Of a DNA stretch of 64,000 nt, positions 45,512 to 56,302 are shown in pieces. Position numbers and translations under genes: made by a program. Location: positions 418,477,819-418,541,818 of the forward strand of contig NC_066584.1 in assembly GCF_024323335.1 (NCBI RefSeq), in the 5' to 3' direction. The notes under the pieces are model-generated. The model was not told the DNA's origin. It saw only the letters and a program-made list of their open reading frames with translations, and did no database searches. Source of the stretch: Lathyrus oleraceus. Lineage: Eukaryota; Streptophyta; Magnoliopsida; Fabales; Fabaceae. How positions within the stretch are numbered: the stretch's first letter is position 1; each line of letters opens with the position of its first letter.

Positions 45512-48500
45512 ATGGCTGGAAGAGGTAGAGATGATGCTGCGATTGCTGAGGCTCTGGGTATGCTAGCTGGAGTACTTGGAGGAAATCCGAATGTTATGGG
45601 AATGGGAGCGGCTCGTCAGTTGAGTGAGTTCCAGAAGAACAATCCTCCAATGTTCAAAGGAGCATACGATCCAGATGGTGCTCAGAAGTGGTTGAAGGAG
45701 ATAGAGAGAATCTTCCGAGTAACTGAGTGTGCTGATAACCAGAAGGTCAGGTTCGGTACACATATGCTGTCAGAAGAAGCTGATGATTGGTGGGTTGCTA
45801 CCCGCACTGAGTTGGAAACTGCTGGAAATGCTGATATTTCTTGGGCTGTGTTCAGAGAGAGATTTCTGAGGAAGTATTTTCCCGAGGATGTCAGAGGAAA
45901 GAAAGAGATAGAATTCTTGGAATTGAAGCAGGGTAACAGGTCTGTTACGGAGTATGCTGCGAAGTTCACAGAGCTGTCAAAGTACTATACTCCTTATAGT
46001 GAGGCTGCTGGAGAATTTTCGAAGTGTGTGAAGTTTGAGAACGGGTTGCGTCCCGAGATCAAGCAGGCAATTGGATATCAGCGAATCAGGGTGTTTTCTG
46101 ATTTGGTTGACTGTTGCAGGATTTTTGAACAGGATTCCAAAGCCAGAGCAGAGAGCTATCAGCAGAGGGTTGATAGGAAGGGTAAGAATCAGGTTGATCG
46201 TGGGAAACCGTATGCAGCTGGCAAAGGTTTTCAGAAGCAGAGTGGGATGAAGAGGCCTAGTGGGGGAGACTCTAGTGCTCCTGTTAAGTGTTACCGATGT
46301 GGTCGGGCTGGACATCGTGTTCATGAGTGTACCAGTGCTGAGATGAAGTGTTTCAAGTGTGGAAAAGGTGGTCATTTGGCTGCAGAGTGCCGGTTGAAGA
46401 CTGTGACTTGTTTCAACTGTGGAGAGTTGGGTCATATCAGTCCACAGTGTCCAAAGCCAAAGAAAGAGAATCAGTCAGGAGGCAAGGTTTTTGCTTTATC
46501 GGGTTCTGAGACTTCTGCAGATGATCGTTTGATCCGAGGTACGTGTTATATTAATGGCTTTCCTCTTGTAGCTATTATTGACACAGGTGCGACTCATTCT
46601 TTTATATCTTTGGATTGTGCTGTGAAACTTAAGTTAGAGATATCTGAGATGCGTGGTAGTATGGTGATTGATACTCCTGCGAAGGGTTCAGTGACTACTA
46701 CTTCTGTTTGTTTAAGTTGCCCCTTGAGTATTTTTGGTAGAGCCTTTGGGATAGATCTTGTGTGTCTTCCATTAGTGCAGATTGACGTTATTCTGGGTAT
46801 GAACTGGTTGGTGTTCAACCGAGTTTCTATCAACTGTTTTGATAAGACTGTGATATTTCCTGAGATTGAAGAAGGAAAGAGTTTGTTTCTATCAGCCAGG
46901 CAGGTGAATGAGGAAGTGGCAGATGGGGCAGAGTTGTTTATGCTGTTAGCGACTTTGGAAGCTAAAGATAAACTGGTGATTGGCGATCTAGCTGTAGTGT
47001 GTGATTTTCCTGAGGTGTTTCCGGAAGAAGTGAATGAATTGCCACCAGAACGTGAAGTTGAGTTCTCGATTGATTTGGTACCTGGTACTAGACCAATATC
47101 GATGGCTCCGTACCGTATGTCTGCTGTTGAGTTAGCTGAATTGAAGAGTCAATTGGAAGATCTGTTGGATAAGAAATTTATTCGTCCGAGTGTGTCACCG
47201 TGGGGTGCACCAGTGTTGTTGGTTAAGAAGAAAGAAGGTACTATGAGGTTGTGTGTGGACTACAGGCAATTGAATAAAGTGACGATCAAGAATCGGTATC
47301 CTTTACCGAGGATTGATGATTTGATGGATCAATTGGTTGGTGCTAGTGTGTTCAGCAAGATAGACTTGAGATCTGGGTATCATCAGATACGTGTGAAAAC
47401 TGAAGATATTCAGAAGACTGCTTTCAGAACGAGGTATGGACATTATGAGTATTCTGTAATGCCTTTTGGTGTGACTAATGCGCCGGGAGTATTCATGGAG
47501 TACATGAATAGAACTTTCCATCCGTATCTAGATCAGTTCGTTGTGGTATTTATTGATGACATTTTGGTGTATTCGAAATCTGAAGAAGAGCATGCTGAGC
47601 ATTTGAGAGTGGTTTTAGGAGTGCTGCGAGAAAAGCAGTTATTTGCTAAACTCTCAAAGTGTGAATTTTGGTTAGAAGAGGTTAGTTTTCTTGGTCATGT
47701 GATTTCAAGAGGTGGTGTTGCTGTTGATCCTTCTAAGATAGAAGCGGTATCTAAGTGGGAAGCTCCGAAGTCAGTTTCTGAGATAAGAAGTTTTCTTGGA
47801 CTTGCAGGTTACTATAGGAAGTTTATTGAGGGATTCTCTAAGTTGGCATTACCGTTGACAATGTTGACCAGAAAGGGGCAAGCGTTTGTTTGGGACTCAA
47901 AATGTGAAGAAGGTTTCCAAGAGTTAAAGAGAAGGTTGACTACTGCTCCTATTCTGATATTACCGAGTTCGTCGGAACCATTTGAGGTTTACTGTGATGC
48001 TTCATTGTTGGGTTTAGGTGGTGTGTTGATGCAGAATAAGCAGGTTATAGCTTATGCTTCGAGACAACTGAGGGTTCATGAGAGGAACTATCCGACACAT
48101 GATTTAGAGTTGGCAGCTGTGGTATTTGTTCTGAAGTTATGGAGGCATTATTTGTACGGGTCAAGATTTGAAGTTTTCAGTGACCATAAGAGTTTAAAGT
48201 ATTTGTTCGATCAGAAAGAGCTGAATATGAGACAGAGGAGATGGTTAGAATTTCTGAAGGATTATGATTTTGGTTTGAATTACCATCCGGGTAAAGCAAA
48301 CGTTGTGGCTGACGCATTGAGTCGGAAATCATTGCATATGTCTATGCTAATGACTAAAGAGTTGGATTTAATTGAGCAGTTTAGAGATTTGAGTTTGGTG
48401 TGTGAGAGTACTCACAATAGTGTTAAATTGGGAATGTTGAAATTAACAAGTGGTACTCTGAACGAGATCAGAGAGGGTCAGAAATCCGATATGCTTTTGG

Positions 48501-49882
48501 TTGATAAGTTGACGTTAGTGAATCAAGGTCAAGGTGGTGAATTCAGAGTTGATGAGAATGGTGTTTTGAGATTTGGCGATCGGGTGTGTATTCCGAATGT
48601 TATTGAGCTTAAGAAGAGTATTCTTGAGGAGGGACATCGTAGTGGCTTAAGTATTCATCCTGGAGCTACGAAGATGTATCATGATTTGAAAAGGTTATTT
48701 TGGTGGCCGGGAATGAAAAGAGAAATTGCGAGTTTTGTTTATTCCTGTTTGACTTGTCAGAAGTCAAAGATTGAGCATCAGAAGCCGTCTGGGCTAATGC
48801 AACCGTTGGCTATTCCGGAGTGGAAGTGGGATAGTATCAGTATGGATTTTGTTGCTGGTTTGCCGAGGACAAATAAGAATTTTGAGGCTATTTGGGTGAT
48901 TGTTGATAGATTGACGAAGTCGGCTCATTTCATTCCGATCAGAATGGATTATCCGTTAGAGAGGTTGGCTGAGTTGTATATTGAGAAGATTGTAAGTTTG
49001 CATGGTATTTCGTCGAGTATTGTTTCGGACAGAGATCCTAGATTTACATCAAAGTTTTGGGATGGGTTGCAGAGAGCTTTGGGAACTAAGCTGAGATTGA
49101 GTTCTGCATATCACCCGCAGACTGATGGTCAGACTGAGAGGACGATTCAGTCATTAGAAGATCTTTTGAGAGCTTGTGTTTTGGAAAAAGGAGGTGCTTG
49201 GGATTGTTATTTGCCTTTGATTGAATTTACCTACAACAGTAGTTTTCATTCGAGCATTGGTATGGCACCGTTTGAAGCTTTGTATGGTAGGAGATGTCGG
49301 ACACCTTTGTGTTGGTATGAGTCCGGTGAGAGTGCTGTGGTTGGACCGGAGATTGTTCAACAAACTACGGAAAAGATTAAGATGATTCAGGAGAAGATGA
49401 GAATTGCTCAGAGTCGTCAGAAGAGTTACCATGATAAGAGGAGGAAGTCACTTGAATTCCAAGAGGGAGATCACGTGTTTCTTCGTGTTACTCCGATAAC
49501 TGGTGTTGGTCGAGCTTTGAAGTCGAAGAAGTTGACACCTCGATTTATTGGTCCTTATCAGATTTTGGAGAGGATAGGAGAGGTAGCCTATCGTATCGCC
49601 TTACCACCGTCGCTTGCGAATTTGCATGATGTTTTTCATGTGTCTCAGTTGAGGAGATACATTCATGATCCGTCGCATGTAGTCCAAATAGATGATGTAC
49701 AGGTGAGAGATAACCTGACTGTTGAAACATCACCTATGAGGATCGAGGATCGAGAGTTGAAGCAGTTGCGGGGTAAAGAGATTGCCTTGGTGAAGGTAGC
49801 TTGGGGAGGACCAGCAGGTGGCAATGTGACTTGGGAACTTGAGAGTCAGATGAAGGAGTCTTATCCGGAGTTGTTCGCTTGA
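45512..49882 (+). CDS. gag-pol: Tekay gag-pol polyprotein, intact
   Basis: 1456 residues from ATG 45512 ([14 protein letters not shown]). An ATG 19 codons earlier (45455) is also in frame, but its extension is not gag-like. Order: gag (1-250), three CCHC knuckles (about 259-313: [42 protein letters not shown]), protease with [10 protein letters not shown] (Asp ~357), and reverse transcriptase with FIDDILVYS (Asp 682-683). RNase H follows ([11 protein letters not shown], about 828). The integrase has a His/Cys zinc domain (about 1045-1095) and a D-D-E core (Asp ~1111, Asp ~1173, Glu ~1209, spacing 35). A chromodomain-like end closes it ([31 protein letters not shown]), which in chromoviruses steers integration to marked chromatin. 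I see no missing key residue. Confidence 0.96.
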   Translation: MAGRGRDDAAIAEALGMLAGVLGGNPNVMGMGAARQLSEFQKNNPPMFKGAYDPDGAQKWLKEIERIFRVTECADNQKVRFGTHMLSEEADDWWVATRTELETAGNADISWAVFRERFLRKYFPEDVRGKKEIEFLELKQGNRSVTEYAAKFTELSKYYTPYSEAAGEFSKCVKFENGLRPEIKQAIGYQRIRVFSDLVDCCRIFEQDSKARAESYQQRVDRKGKNQVDRGKPYAAGKGFQKQSGMKRPSGGDSSAPVKCYRCGRAGHRVHECTSAEMKCFKCGKGGHLAAECRLKTVTCFNCGELGHISPQCPKPKKENQSGGKVFALSGSETSADDRLIRGTCYINGFPLVAIIDTGATHSFISLDCAVKLKLEISEMRGSMVIDTPAKGSVTTTSVCLSCPLSIFGRAFGIDLVCLPLVQIDVILGMNWLVFNRVSINCFDKTVIFPEIEEGKSLFLSARQVNEEVADGAELFMLLATLEAKDKLVIGDLAVVCDFPEVFPEEVNELPPEREVEFSIDLVPGTRPISMAPYRMSAVELAELKSQLEDLLDKKFIRPSVSPWGAPVLLVKKKEGTMRLCVDYRQLNKVTIKNRYPLPRIDDLMDQLVGASVFSKIDLRSGYHQIRVKTEDIQKTAFRTRYGHYEYSVMPFGVTNAPGVFMEYMNRTFHPYLDQFVVVFIDDILVYSKSEEEHAEHLRVVLGVLREKQLFAKLSKCEFWLEEVSFLGHVISRGGVAVDPSKIEAVSKWEAPKSVSEIRSFLGLAGYYRKFIEGFSKLALPLTMLTRKGQAFVWDSKCEEGFQELKRRLTTAPILILPSSSEPFEVYCDASLLGLGGVLMQNKQVIAYASRQLRVHERNYPTHDLELAAVVFVLKLWRHYLYGSRFEVFSDHKSLKYLFDQKELNMRQRRWLEFLKDYDFGLNYHPGKANVVADALSRKSLHMSMLMTKELDLIEQFRDLSLVCESTHNSVKLGMLKLTSGTLNEIREGQKSDMLLVDKLTLVNQGQGGEFRVDENGVLRFGDRVCIPNVIELKKSILEEGHRSGLSIHPGATKMYHDLKRLFWWPGMKREIASFVYSCLTCQKSKIEHQKPSGLMQPLAIPEWKWDSISMDFVAGLPRTNKNFEAIWVIVDRLTKSAHFIPIRMDYPLERLAELYIEKIVSLHGISSSIVSDRDPRFTSKFWDGLQRALGTKLRLSSAYHPQTDGQTERTIQSLEDLLRACVLEKGGAWDCYLPLIEFTYNSSFHSSIGMAPFEALYGRRCRTPLCWYESGESAVVGPEIVQQTTEKIKMIQEKMRIAQSRQKSYHDKRRKSLEFQEGDHVFLRVTPITGVGRALKSKKLTPRFIGPYQILERIGEVAYRIALPPSLANLHDVFHVSQLRRYIHDPSHVVQIDDVQVRDNLTVETSPMRIEDRELKQLRGKEIALVKVAWGGPAGGNVTWELESQMKESYPELFA

Positions 49883-49911
49883 GGTATGTTTTCGAGGACG
49901 AAAACTCTTTT

Positions 49912-49924
49912 AGTGGGGGAGAGT
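49912..49924 (+). other. Polypurine tract of H
   Basis: agtgggggagagt directly precedes the 3' LTR, 30 bp after the gag-pol stop. Confidence 0.85.
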
Positions 49925-52041
49925 TGTAACACCCCAATTAAAATAAGCTAATTATTTAATTTAAATTAATATTTTATTTATTAATTTAATTGAATAATTA
50001 GAAGTTTGGATTAATAATATTATTATTTTGGAATAATAATTATTGGGATTATTATTATTGGATTATTATTTTTTATTATTGGAATAAAGTGGAAATCAGT
50101 AAAAAGGTCCCATTTAGTAAAAAAGGTTATTGTTTTCACGTGAAAAGGAAAAAGAGACAGAACGTGGAAAAGGGCAAAAAGAGAACCAGAGAACAAGGGA
50201 TTGAAGGGAGGAAAAGCTTGAAGCTGCAGAATTTGCCGGATTAACTCAGGTAAGGGGGGTTTATCGTTGATTAACGGGTATTGTATGATAATATGTCATG
50301 GGTAGTGATAGACCTTTAATTTACCTTTGAATTGGATGATTATGATGAATTTGTGGAAATAATTGATGAACGAAATTGGGTGATAACCAAAAGAAATTCG
50401 TAGGAAATTGCATGTGATAATGTCAGGAGTTGTGAAATCGAATAGGGAATGATTCGGGTTAGATGATATGAGTGATTTCTGTGTAAATTTGGACTGTGGA
50501 AGGTGAGATCGAATAGAACTCGTAGCAGGAAAAACCATAGCAGATCTGGAAACCTGGTTTCTGGTCATACGCGTATGGCACTAGGCAATACGCGTATGGG
50601 ATGGCTGGTACGCGTATGGCGCTAGGCAATACGCGTATGGATGAGGAAGATGAAATTTTGAACGTAAAATGGTCTCTGGTGGTACGCGTATGGGGAAGTG
50701 ATACGCGTAGCATACGCGTATGGAATTGGGCAATACGCGTATGGCTTGGTCAGGATTTAGGCAATACGCGTATGGCATGGGCAATACGCGTATGGGCAGG
50801 ATTGTGATTTCCTGTGCTGTTGTTGTGCAGTTTTTGACTGGTTAGGCTGAGTAGTGAGACTTAGCTGAGGTATGATGTAATAGGGATCATTTCCCGTTGT
50901 TTTGAGTAGTATAGGTATTAGTAGAGTGTGCTAATACTGTGTTTGATTTTATGGCATGTTGTGATATGCTTTTGTGATAAATGTATTGACAATATGTTGA
51001 GGATAGGTGTTGATATGCAGGATGCTGTGAATGTATCAGTTATGTATGCATTTGTGAATAGACTGTTTGTGGCTTAGAGTGTGAGCATATGTCTATTTTG
51101 AGTTGTTGTTGTTGTTGTATTGCTAGGTAATTAGCATGCATGATTAGCCTGTGGGGCTGTAGCTAATTCCCATGGTGAGGAATTAGTGAGTGAATTCTTG
51201 TGGAATTGTTGCTGATGTTGGCATACTAGATGAGTAGTGTGCATAGTCTAGCCTTTGGGGCTGTAGCTAATTCCCATGGTGAGGAATTAGTGAGTGAGTC
51301 ATTAGATCTCAATGAGTGGGACTAGTGAGCTCAGTAGCCGTATCCAGAGGGATCGGTGAGCTTGGACTATATGTTCAAGAAGAGTCGGTACCGCATTTCA
51401 TGGAGTCTCATTACATAATGAATGCATGGCATAGCCTGTGGGGCTGTAGCTAATTCCCATTGTGAGGAATTAGTGAGTAAATCGTTGTGTTGTGTTGTTG
51501 GTGTTGAGCATGTTTTGAGATTTTACCTATACTATTTGTTATTGTTGAGTATGAGGTTGCGTTGATACTGCTGTTATGGAGTGGGTAGTCTGGTTAGGGT
51601 GATTTGATGCGTTATTTACTTAACATTACATGTTGTTGTATAATGCTTGTTATATTGATTGAGGAACTCACCCTTACAACTATTTTTCAGGTAACGAGCA
51701 GTGAGTTGAGTAGAAGATAATGTTGGAGTCTAGTGTAGTCTCCTAGTGGGTCATGCTCTGGTAGATGTAACATCGGGATGGGATGTTTGAATATTTTATT
51801 GATTGGTCGTGAATCATTTTGCATGTAATATGTTACATGTTTGGAATAATTGAATTGATTTCTATCCGCTGCGTATTATGCAGATACTTTATATTTTGAA
51901 TTGGATAAATGAGCATGACAGGACACTTTGATGATTAGTGTGTGATGTTTGTGTGACACCCTTCGGGGCATAATTACTCTGATTAATATGTTATTATTTT
52001 TTTTATTTAAATAATTTGGGGTATTTTAGAAGGGTGTTACA
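49925..52041 (+). repeat. 3' LTR of H
   Basis: Same 2117 bp length as the 5' LTR and almost identical throughout, including the TACGCGTA array and the three hairpins. Confidence 0.96.
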
Positions 52042-54030
52042 CGTCACTTGCATGACGCCTAGATCATCATGTGCTTTGAGACGCTGACAGATGTTAACTA
52101 TGTGACAGAGAGACTGTCATGGTCTCTAGGAAAGCGTAAGGCCTTGCCGGCCGTCACATGGCTGATGGTTATGGGATAAGGGTGATGACGAGCGTCACCT
52201 TGGTGATAGGCTATCCGTCATCGTGTCGGTGGGTGTGTTTTGGCCTGCTGAATTGGTTTTTTAGTGTGGTTTTATCGTGCGGTCAGTGTATAACTGTTGT
52301 TTGGAGTGTTTTGATGAATATTAGTTGGTTAATTGAGTTATATAATTAATCGATTGTTGTTAATTTATATTATGCATACATGAGTGTTATGTGTAAATGT
52401 GGATATACGTTCGATCTGTGAATATATATGGTGAAAATACAAGTATGATATTGTGTGAATTATTGTACATGCTTGTTGATGAGTTATTGAGATGCGTAGT
52501 TCAGAGTGAGAACTACTAGTGCAGTGAATGCATAATTTGTTTACAGTCAGATTTTGGTTGTGTTAATTGTTTTGTTGTTGTATGGTTATGTACAGTCAGA
52601 GTGAGACTATATTCATTTGTTGTGTTGTTGTCATTGCATTGTTATATGCCATGCATTATATGTTTCTGTGTTATGAAAGAGGCGAGTAACGAGTTCAAAG
52701 TGGGGACTAGTGACATGTCCTAAGCTCAAAGTGGTGGCTTGGAGCTCATTGTGGGGGCTCGGGGTTCAAAGAAAGGATCTGGTTCGTATGAAGAACCAAA
52801 TGTTGAGTCAGTACCGCATGCATGAGTTGAGTCGATGTTGCATTACATTACATAAAGGTTATGCAAATGAAATTGTTTTGAGTGTTATTGAGTACCTTTG
52901 TATGGACTTGTATGAGTTTGATTATTGTCATACCCCGATTTTGGTCCTGAATTTTTTCCATTTTTCATTTTCATTTGGCACTTGGCCTAAAGTTTATTTG
53001 CATACATTCATGACCAAAGGCAACTGTCCATTCCCAAATCCATATTTTTTTGATAAACATTGGTTATTATCTAAGCTTTTTGATCATGGTGCTTTTTGAT
53101 TACAAAATGGATTTTAGTTATTTGACTTTTTTTAATTTTCAATTTCAATTTAATTTCAAAGTAAATCTAATTCCAAATTTCAAGTTAATCTTAATTGTGT
53201 TTTTACTAATGATTCAAACTCTAATTGATTTTTAATTTCCAAATAAAATGTTAGAATTTGATATCAAAGTAATTTTAACAAATTATAGACTAATTTGATT
53301 TTAATCGGTTTTATTGGTTTTTTTGATTTTAAATTGACATTTAGATGAGTTTTAGATTATTTCAAAAAATCCATATCCATTTCTATAACCACAAATTCAT
53401 TTCATTCAAACCAAATTCCATGAATAATTTCCAACCAAGTTACAATTTCCCTTCCAATTCATTCTACATTTTACACTAACCAAATTCAAACATTCATTAC
53501 ACCATTCAAATGTCCAAATAATCATTTCATTCATTAACAATCCAATTACTTTACAATAACCATGTCAAAAAATAACAAAGCAAAATCTCACAAACATGAT
53601 CCATTTTCCATCCATAGTTCATTTCAAATCAAAATAGTACATACACTCATTTCATAACATTCAATAATATTTAACTTTCAAACATTTCCAAACTCATTTT
53701 CATACATACATTTTCGTGTCCATTTAACATTCAAGCATAACAATGCATCACATCCATATCCTACAACACTAGCTAGCAGCAGCTGAACCAACAATTCATT
53801 GCAGTTCATATCATTCATCAAAACACTAACAGTTAACAATTACACAGATGCATAAAGCCCAACTTCAAGGACAATTTCAAACATTTCATTATAATTTCAT
53901 ACTACATACCAAATTACCACAAATCCAATACATTTCCTTTCGCATTATCAGTCACCATACACACTTTAACACTATTAGTCATTACCGACAAGTCCATACA
54001 TTACAATATCAAAGTCCACAACAACCCTTC

Positions 54031-54780
54031 AGTTTTGAGAAACACACTTTGGCTAATGGCAGTATGTCATCATGCCCTCCAGGATGTCAAATTTCACGGG
54101 GAGTTAAGTATATACATCATCTTCCGCAACAGGTAAACCATTTGCCTACTATGGGAGATTCTTCTTACGGCACGCATGAATTGCCCACATCCAATGCCTT
54201 CCCAGAATCACTTATTCCTTCAGAGGTTGGGAAACCACCTAGGCAGGCCAAACGACCAAAGGAAAGTAAGTCTGTGTCGCCCAACAAGAAGACTCCATAA
54301 ACTACAAGAAAGGTCAAGAAGGAGGGTAAAGTTTTAAACAAGACAGTGATTGCCAACAACAAAGCACTTGAATGGAAGAGTAATCAGGAAATTATAAGCG
54401 AAAGTGACGAACTTACCAAGCAGTTAGCGGTCTCAAAGGCTGATTGGAAACCCCAGGACTTGGCACTGAACCAAGTTGCATACGACGATTCAACCATGCC
54501 AGCACCAGTGTGCTCTTGTACTGGCGTTCTCAGACAGTGCAACAAATGGGGTAATGGAGGTTAGCAATCCGCTTGTTGTACAACCACTTTATCGGTGTAT
54601 CCACTTCCAGCAGTGCCCAACAAAAGGCATACACGAGTAGGCAGTAGGAAAATGAGTAGAAGTGCTTTTAATAAGCTGCTTAGCCGGCTTGCAGTTGAAG
54701 GACATGATCTCTCACACCCAGTTGACCTTAAAGACCATTGAGCCAAGCATGGTACAGATCGATATATCACAATAAAGTAG
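54031..54780 (+). pseudogene. BPC-like: BBR/BPC (BASIC PENTACYSTEINE) class II fragment
   Basis: A continuous frame from about 54031 to stop 54778-54780 has the C-terminal two thirds of a plant GAGA-binding transcription factor. First come LANGSMSSCPPGCQISRGVK, then a Lys/Pro-rich nuclear-signal-like stretch (RQAKRPKESKSVSPNKK), then the DNA-binding domain from 54511. The domain retains all five cysteines ([14 protein letters not shown] ... SACCTTT), [11 protein letters not shown], a [20 protein letters not shown] stretch and the terminal AKHGTDRYITIK. Three internal stops break it: 54298-54300, 54562-54564 (at the conserved Trp after GNGG) and 54739-54741 (at the Trp before AKHG). The coiled-coil N-terminus is missing. 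There is no intron, as expected since class II coding regions are usually intronless. It cannot make a working protein. Confidence 0.93.
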
Positions 54781-55054
54781 ATCACATGATGTTTGTCTTT
54801 GAGAGGAGCAGTAAGACGGTTAGCATATCATTGTCTTTTTCAACTGAGTCGCCCGCGAATATGATTGTGAACCTGCAGAGCAATAATTGACAGCATTAAA
54901 GAACTATGACAAATGCAAAAAACAGCAAAAGCAACTCTGTTACCACAAGGAACATCTTCAACAGTCCAGCCTACATTACCGTCCAAGTCAAAAATCCACA
55001 AGCTAAACAAACATGCCTTATAGTTTGTTTTGAGGAATCAGACCCTGCAAATGC

Positions 55055-55205
55055 CCAAAACCATTAGGTTGCACAATTTTACTTAGAATAGCTGACATGG
55101 ATGAACTGAAAAAGGTAAAGCATGTGGTTCAGCATGCAGTTTTTGTAGCCTACCTTTTGGCCTTGGAGACATCTTTTTTTGCTGATGAAGGAGTCTCGCT
55201 GCAAA
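55055..55205 (+). pseudogene. FAB1-like: FAB1/PIKfyve lipid kinase fragment (chaperonin-like domain)
   Basis: One open block of about 49 residues: CPKPLGCTILLRIADMDELK, then KVKHVVQHAVFVAYLLALET, then SFFADEGVSLQ. It matches the end of the TCP-1/Cpn60-like domain of plant phosphatidylinositol-3-phosphate 5-kinases (FAB1). In the intact enzymes this domain precedes a conserved Cys-rich region and the kinase. Sequence on either side is non-coding with stops, so this looks like one exon or part of one. It lies 275 bp after the BPC fragment, in the same orientation. The parent genes are unrelated and not known as neighbours, so a capture event rather than a relic locus is likely. Confidence 0.82.
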
Positions 55206-55639
55206 CAGTCGCCCATTAATCAAGGCCATGTATTTGAGCATACCATGAACCAAACTTGAGCCACAATTCAAACAGATAAAGGCAAACATCTCAAGCTGCA
55301 ACAGGACATGGTCAGTTCACACCAAAACCTGCAAAACCAGATTTAGATTGCGTGAAGACTCTGCATTTTGATATAGGGTTGAATTGTAATCTTGGAAATT
55401 ATCTCCAAATTCATCCAGAACTTACATTAAATGCTTGCAGCAAGTATACACAAAACCTGCCTTGCTGTAAACCAAAGCCAAATATGAGAAGTTCCAAGTC
55501 TCTTGCAAACCAAAACCTGTCCTTTGTTGCAAGCTAAAACATAGCCCTGCAAAAATACGTAAAACAATCAACACCATAAACAACGATAAAACAGAATAAA
55601 ACAGAAGAATTGAAGTCCATTAAGACTATCACAGTACAA

Positions 55640-56275
55640 CTGCCAACAAAAAGCATCAATAGCAACATCATGAGTTTCAACAGTGATTTCATTCTGAGAA
55701 TGCAAATCTAAAGCCAAGCGCTTAAACTCAGAAGCACGAAGCTCACAGTCATGATAGTTTAAAAGTTGAAAATAAGCTGCCTAAATATTGAAGTATTCAA
55801 ACCAATCGGAACCACATACCAATGTCTCCATTCTGATTCTAAAGAAGGAAGAGCAGGCGGCTTTGAATATATAGACGAATGAATTTTGCCTTCTAAGCAA
55901 AAACGCTCTGCTAGCACAATCCTGTAAACAGTTCCTTCATAAAGATACTTTATTCCATGCGAAATATCAAGATCAATTTACATCCTTGACATCCATAGTT
56001 TGCAATTGATAACTGGAAACACGAGGGAACCTTCATCAAATTCTCAGCTTCTTCAATGTGTCCACTTGTAACCAATTTCACTGTAGTAAAACATAAAGCA
56101 ACTAGTCAAAGCAGTTAAAATTCGAAAATCCCAAAATGGAATGGAGACAAAATTCGAAGAAAAAGCACAGGTTCAGATTACCGTTCCAAGAACAAGCATC
56201 AAACAGGACAATCCGAATTCTGAGTCCTGAAAGGAGTTCGTAGAGACGCCCCTTCTGGACCACCAAAGACCAAAT
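55640..56275 (-). pseudogene. Unidentified intron-containing gene fragment
   Basis: On the minus strand, block a (56275-56182) reads IWSLVVQKGRLYELLSGLR then IRIVLFDACSWN. A 101 bp gap has GT (56181) and AG (56081) borders. Block b (56080 to about 56013) continues in frame as VKLVTSGHIEEAENLMKVPS. Further on, block c (about 55780-55640) reads LNYHDCELRASEFKRLALDL and HSQNEITVETHDVAIDA. The helical style suggests a large structural or scaffold protein. A nucleoporin of the NUP107 type crossed my mind, but I cannot confirm it. Block c has a stop upstream, so the fragment is dead. Confidence 0.55.
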
Positions 56276-56294
56276 TAAAACCCTAACTGCAGGA

Positions 56295-56302
56295 TATAAA
56301 AG
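56295..56302 (+). promoter_or_regulatory. Possible TATA box in LTR I
   Basis: TATAAAAG followed by AAACCCTAAA-containing sequence about 50-95 bp downstream, as in other Ogre LTR start regions. It lies right at the edge of the gene-fragment zone, so it could instead be part of a captured promoter. Confidence 0.35.

Larger units (their letters stand above)
43271..52041 (+). mobile_element. Complete Tekay chromovirus H
   Basis: 8771 bp: two 2117 bp LTRs, primer site, one uninterrupted gag-pol frame and a polypurine tract, flanked by the exact duplication CGTCA (43266-43270 and 52042-52046). The LTRs differ at about two positions by eye (near 43728/50382 and 44891/51545). That implies a very recent insertion, and the copy may still be competent. 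Confidence 0.96.

Noticed and set aside
53848..54045. Upstream part of the 150-residue frame as BPC N-terminus
   Set aside because: It lacks the repeated coiled-coil pattern of BPC N-termini and looks like AT-rich LTR sequence in an accidental open frame.
55083..55301. 72-residue minus-strand frame at the FAB1 piece
   Set aside because: The plus strand in the same place gives clear FAB1 similarity. The minus frame is its shadow.
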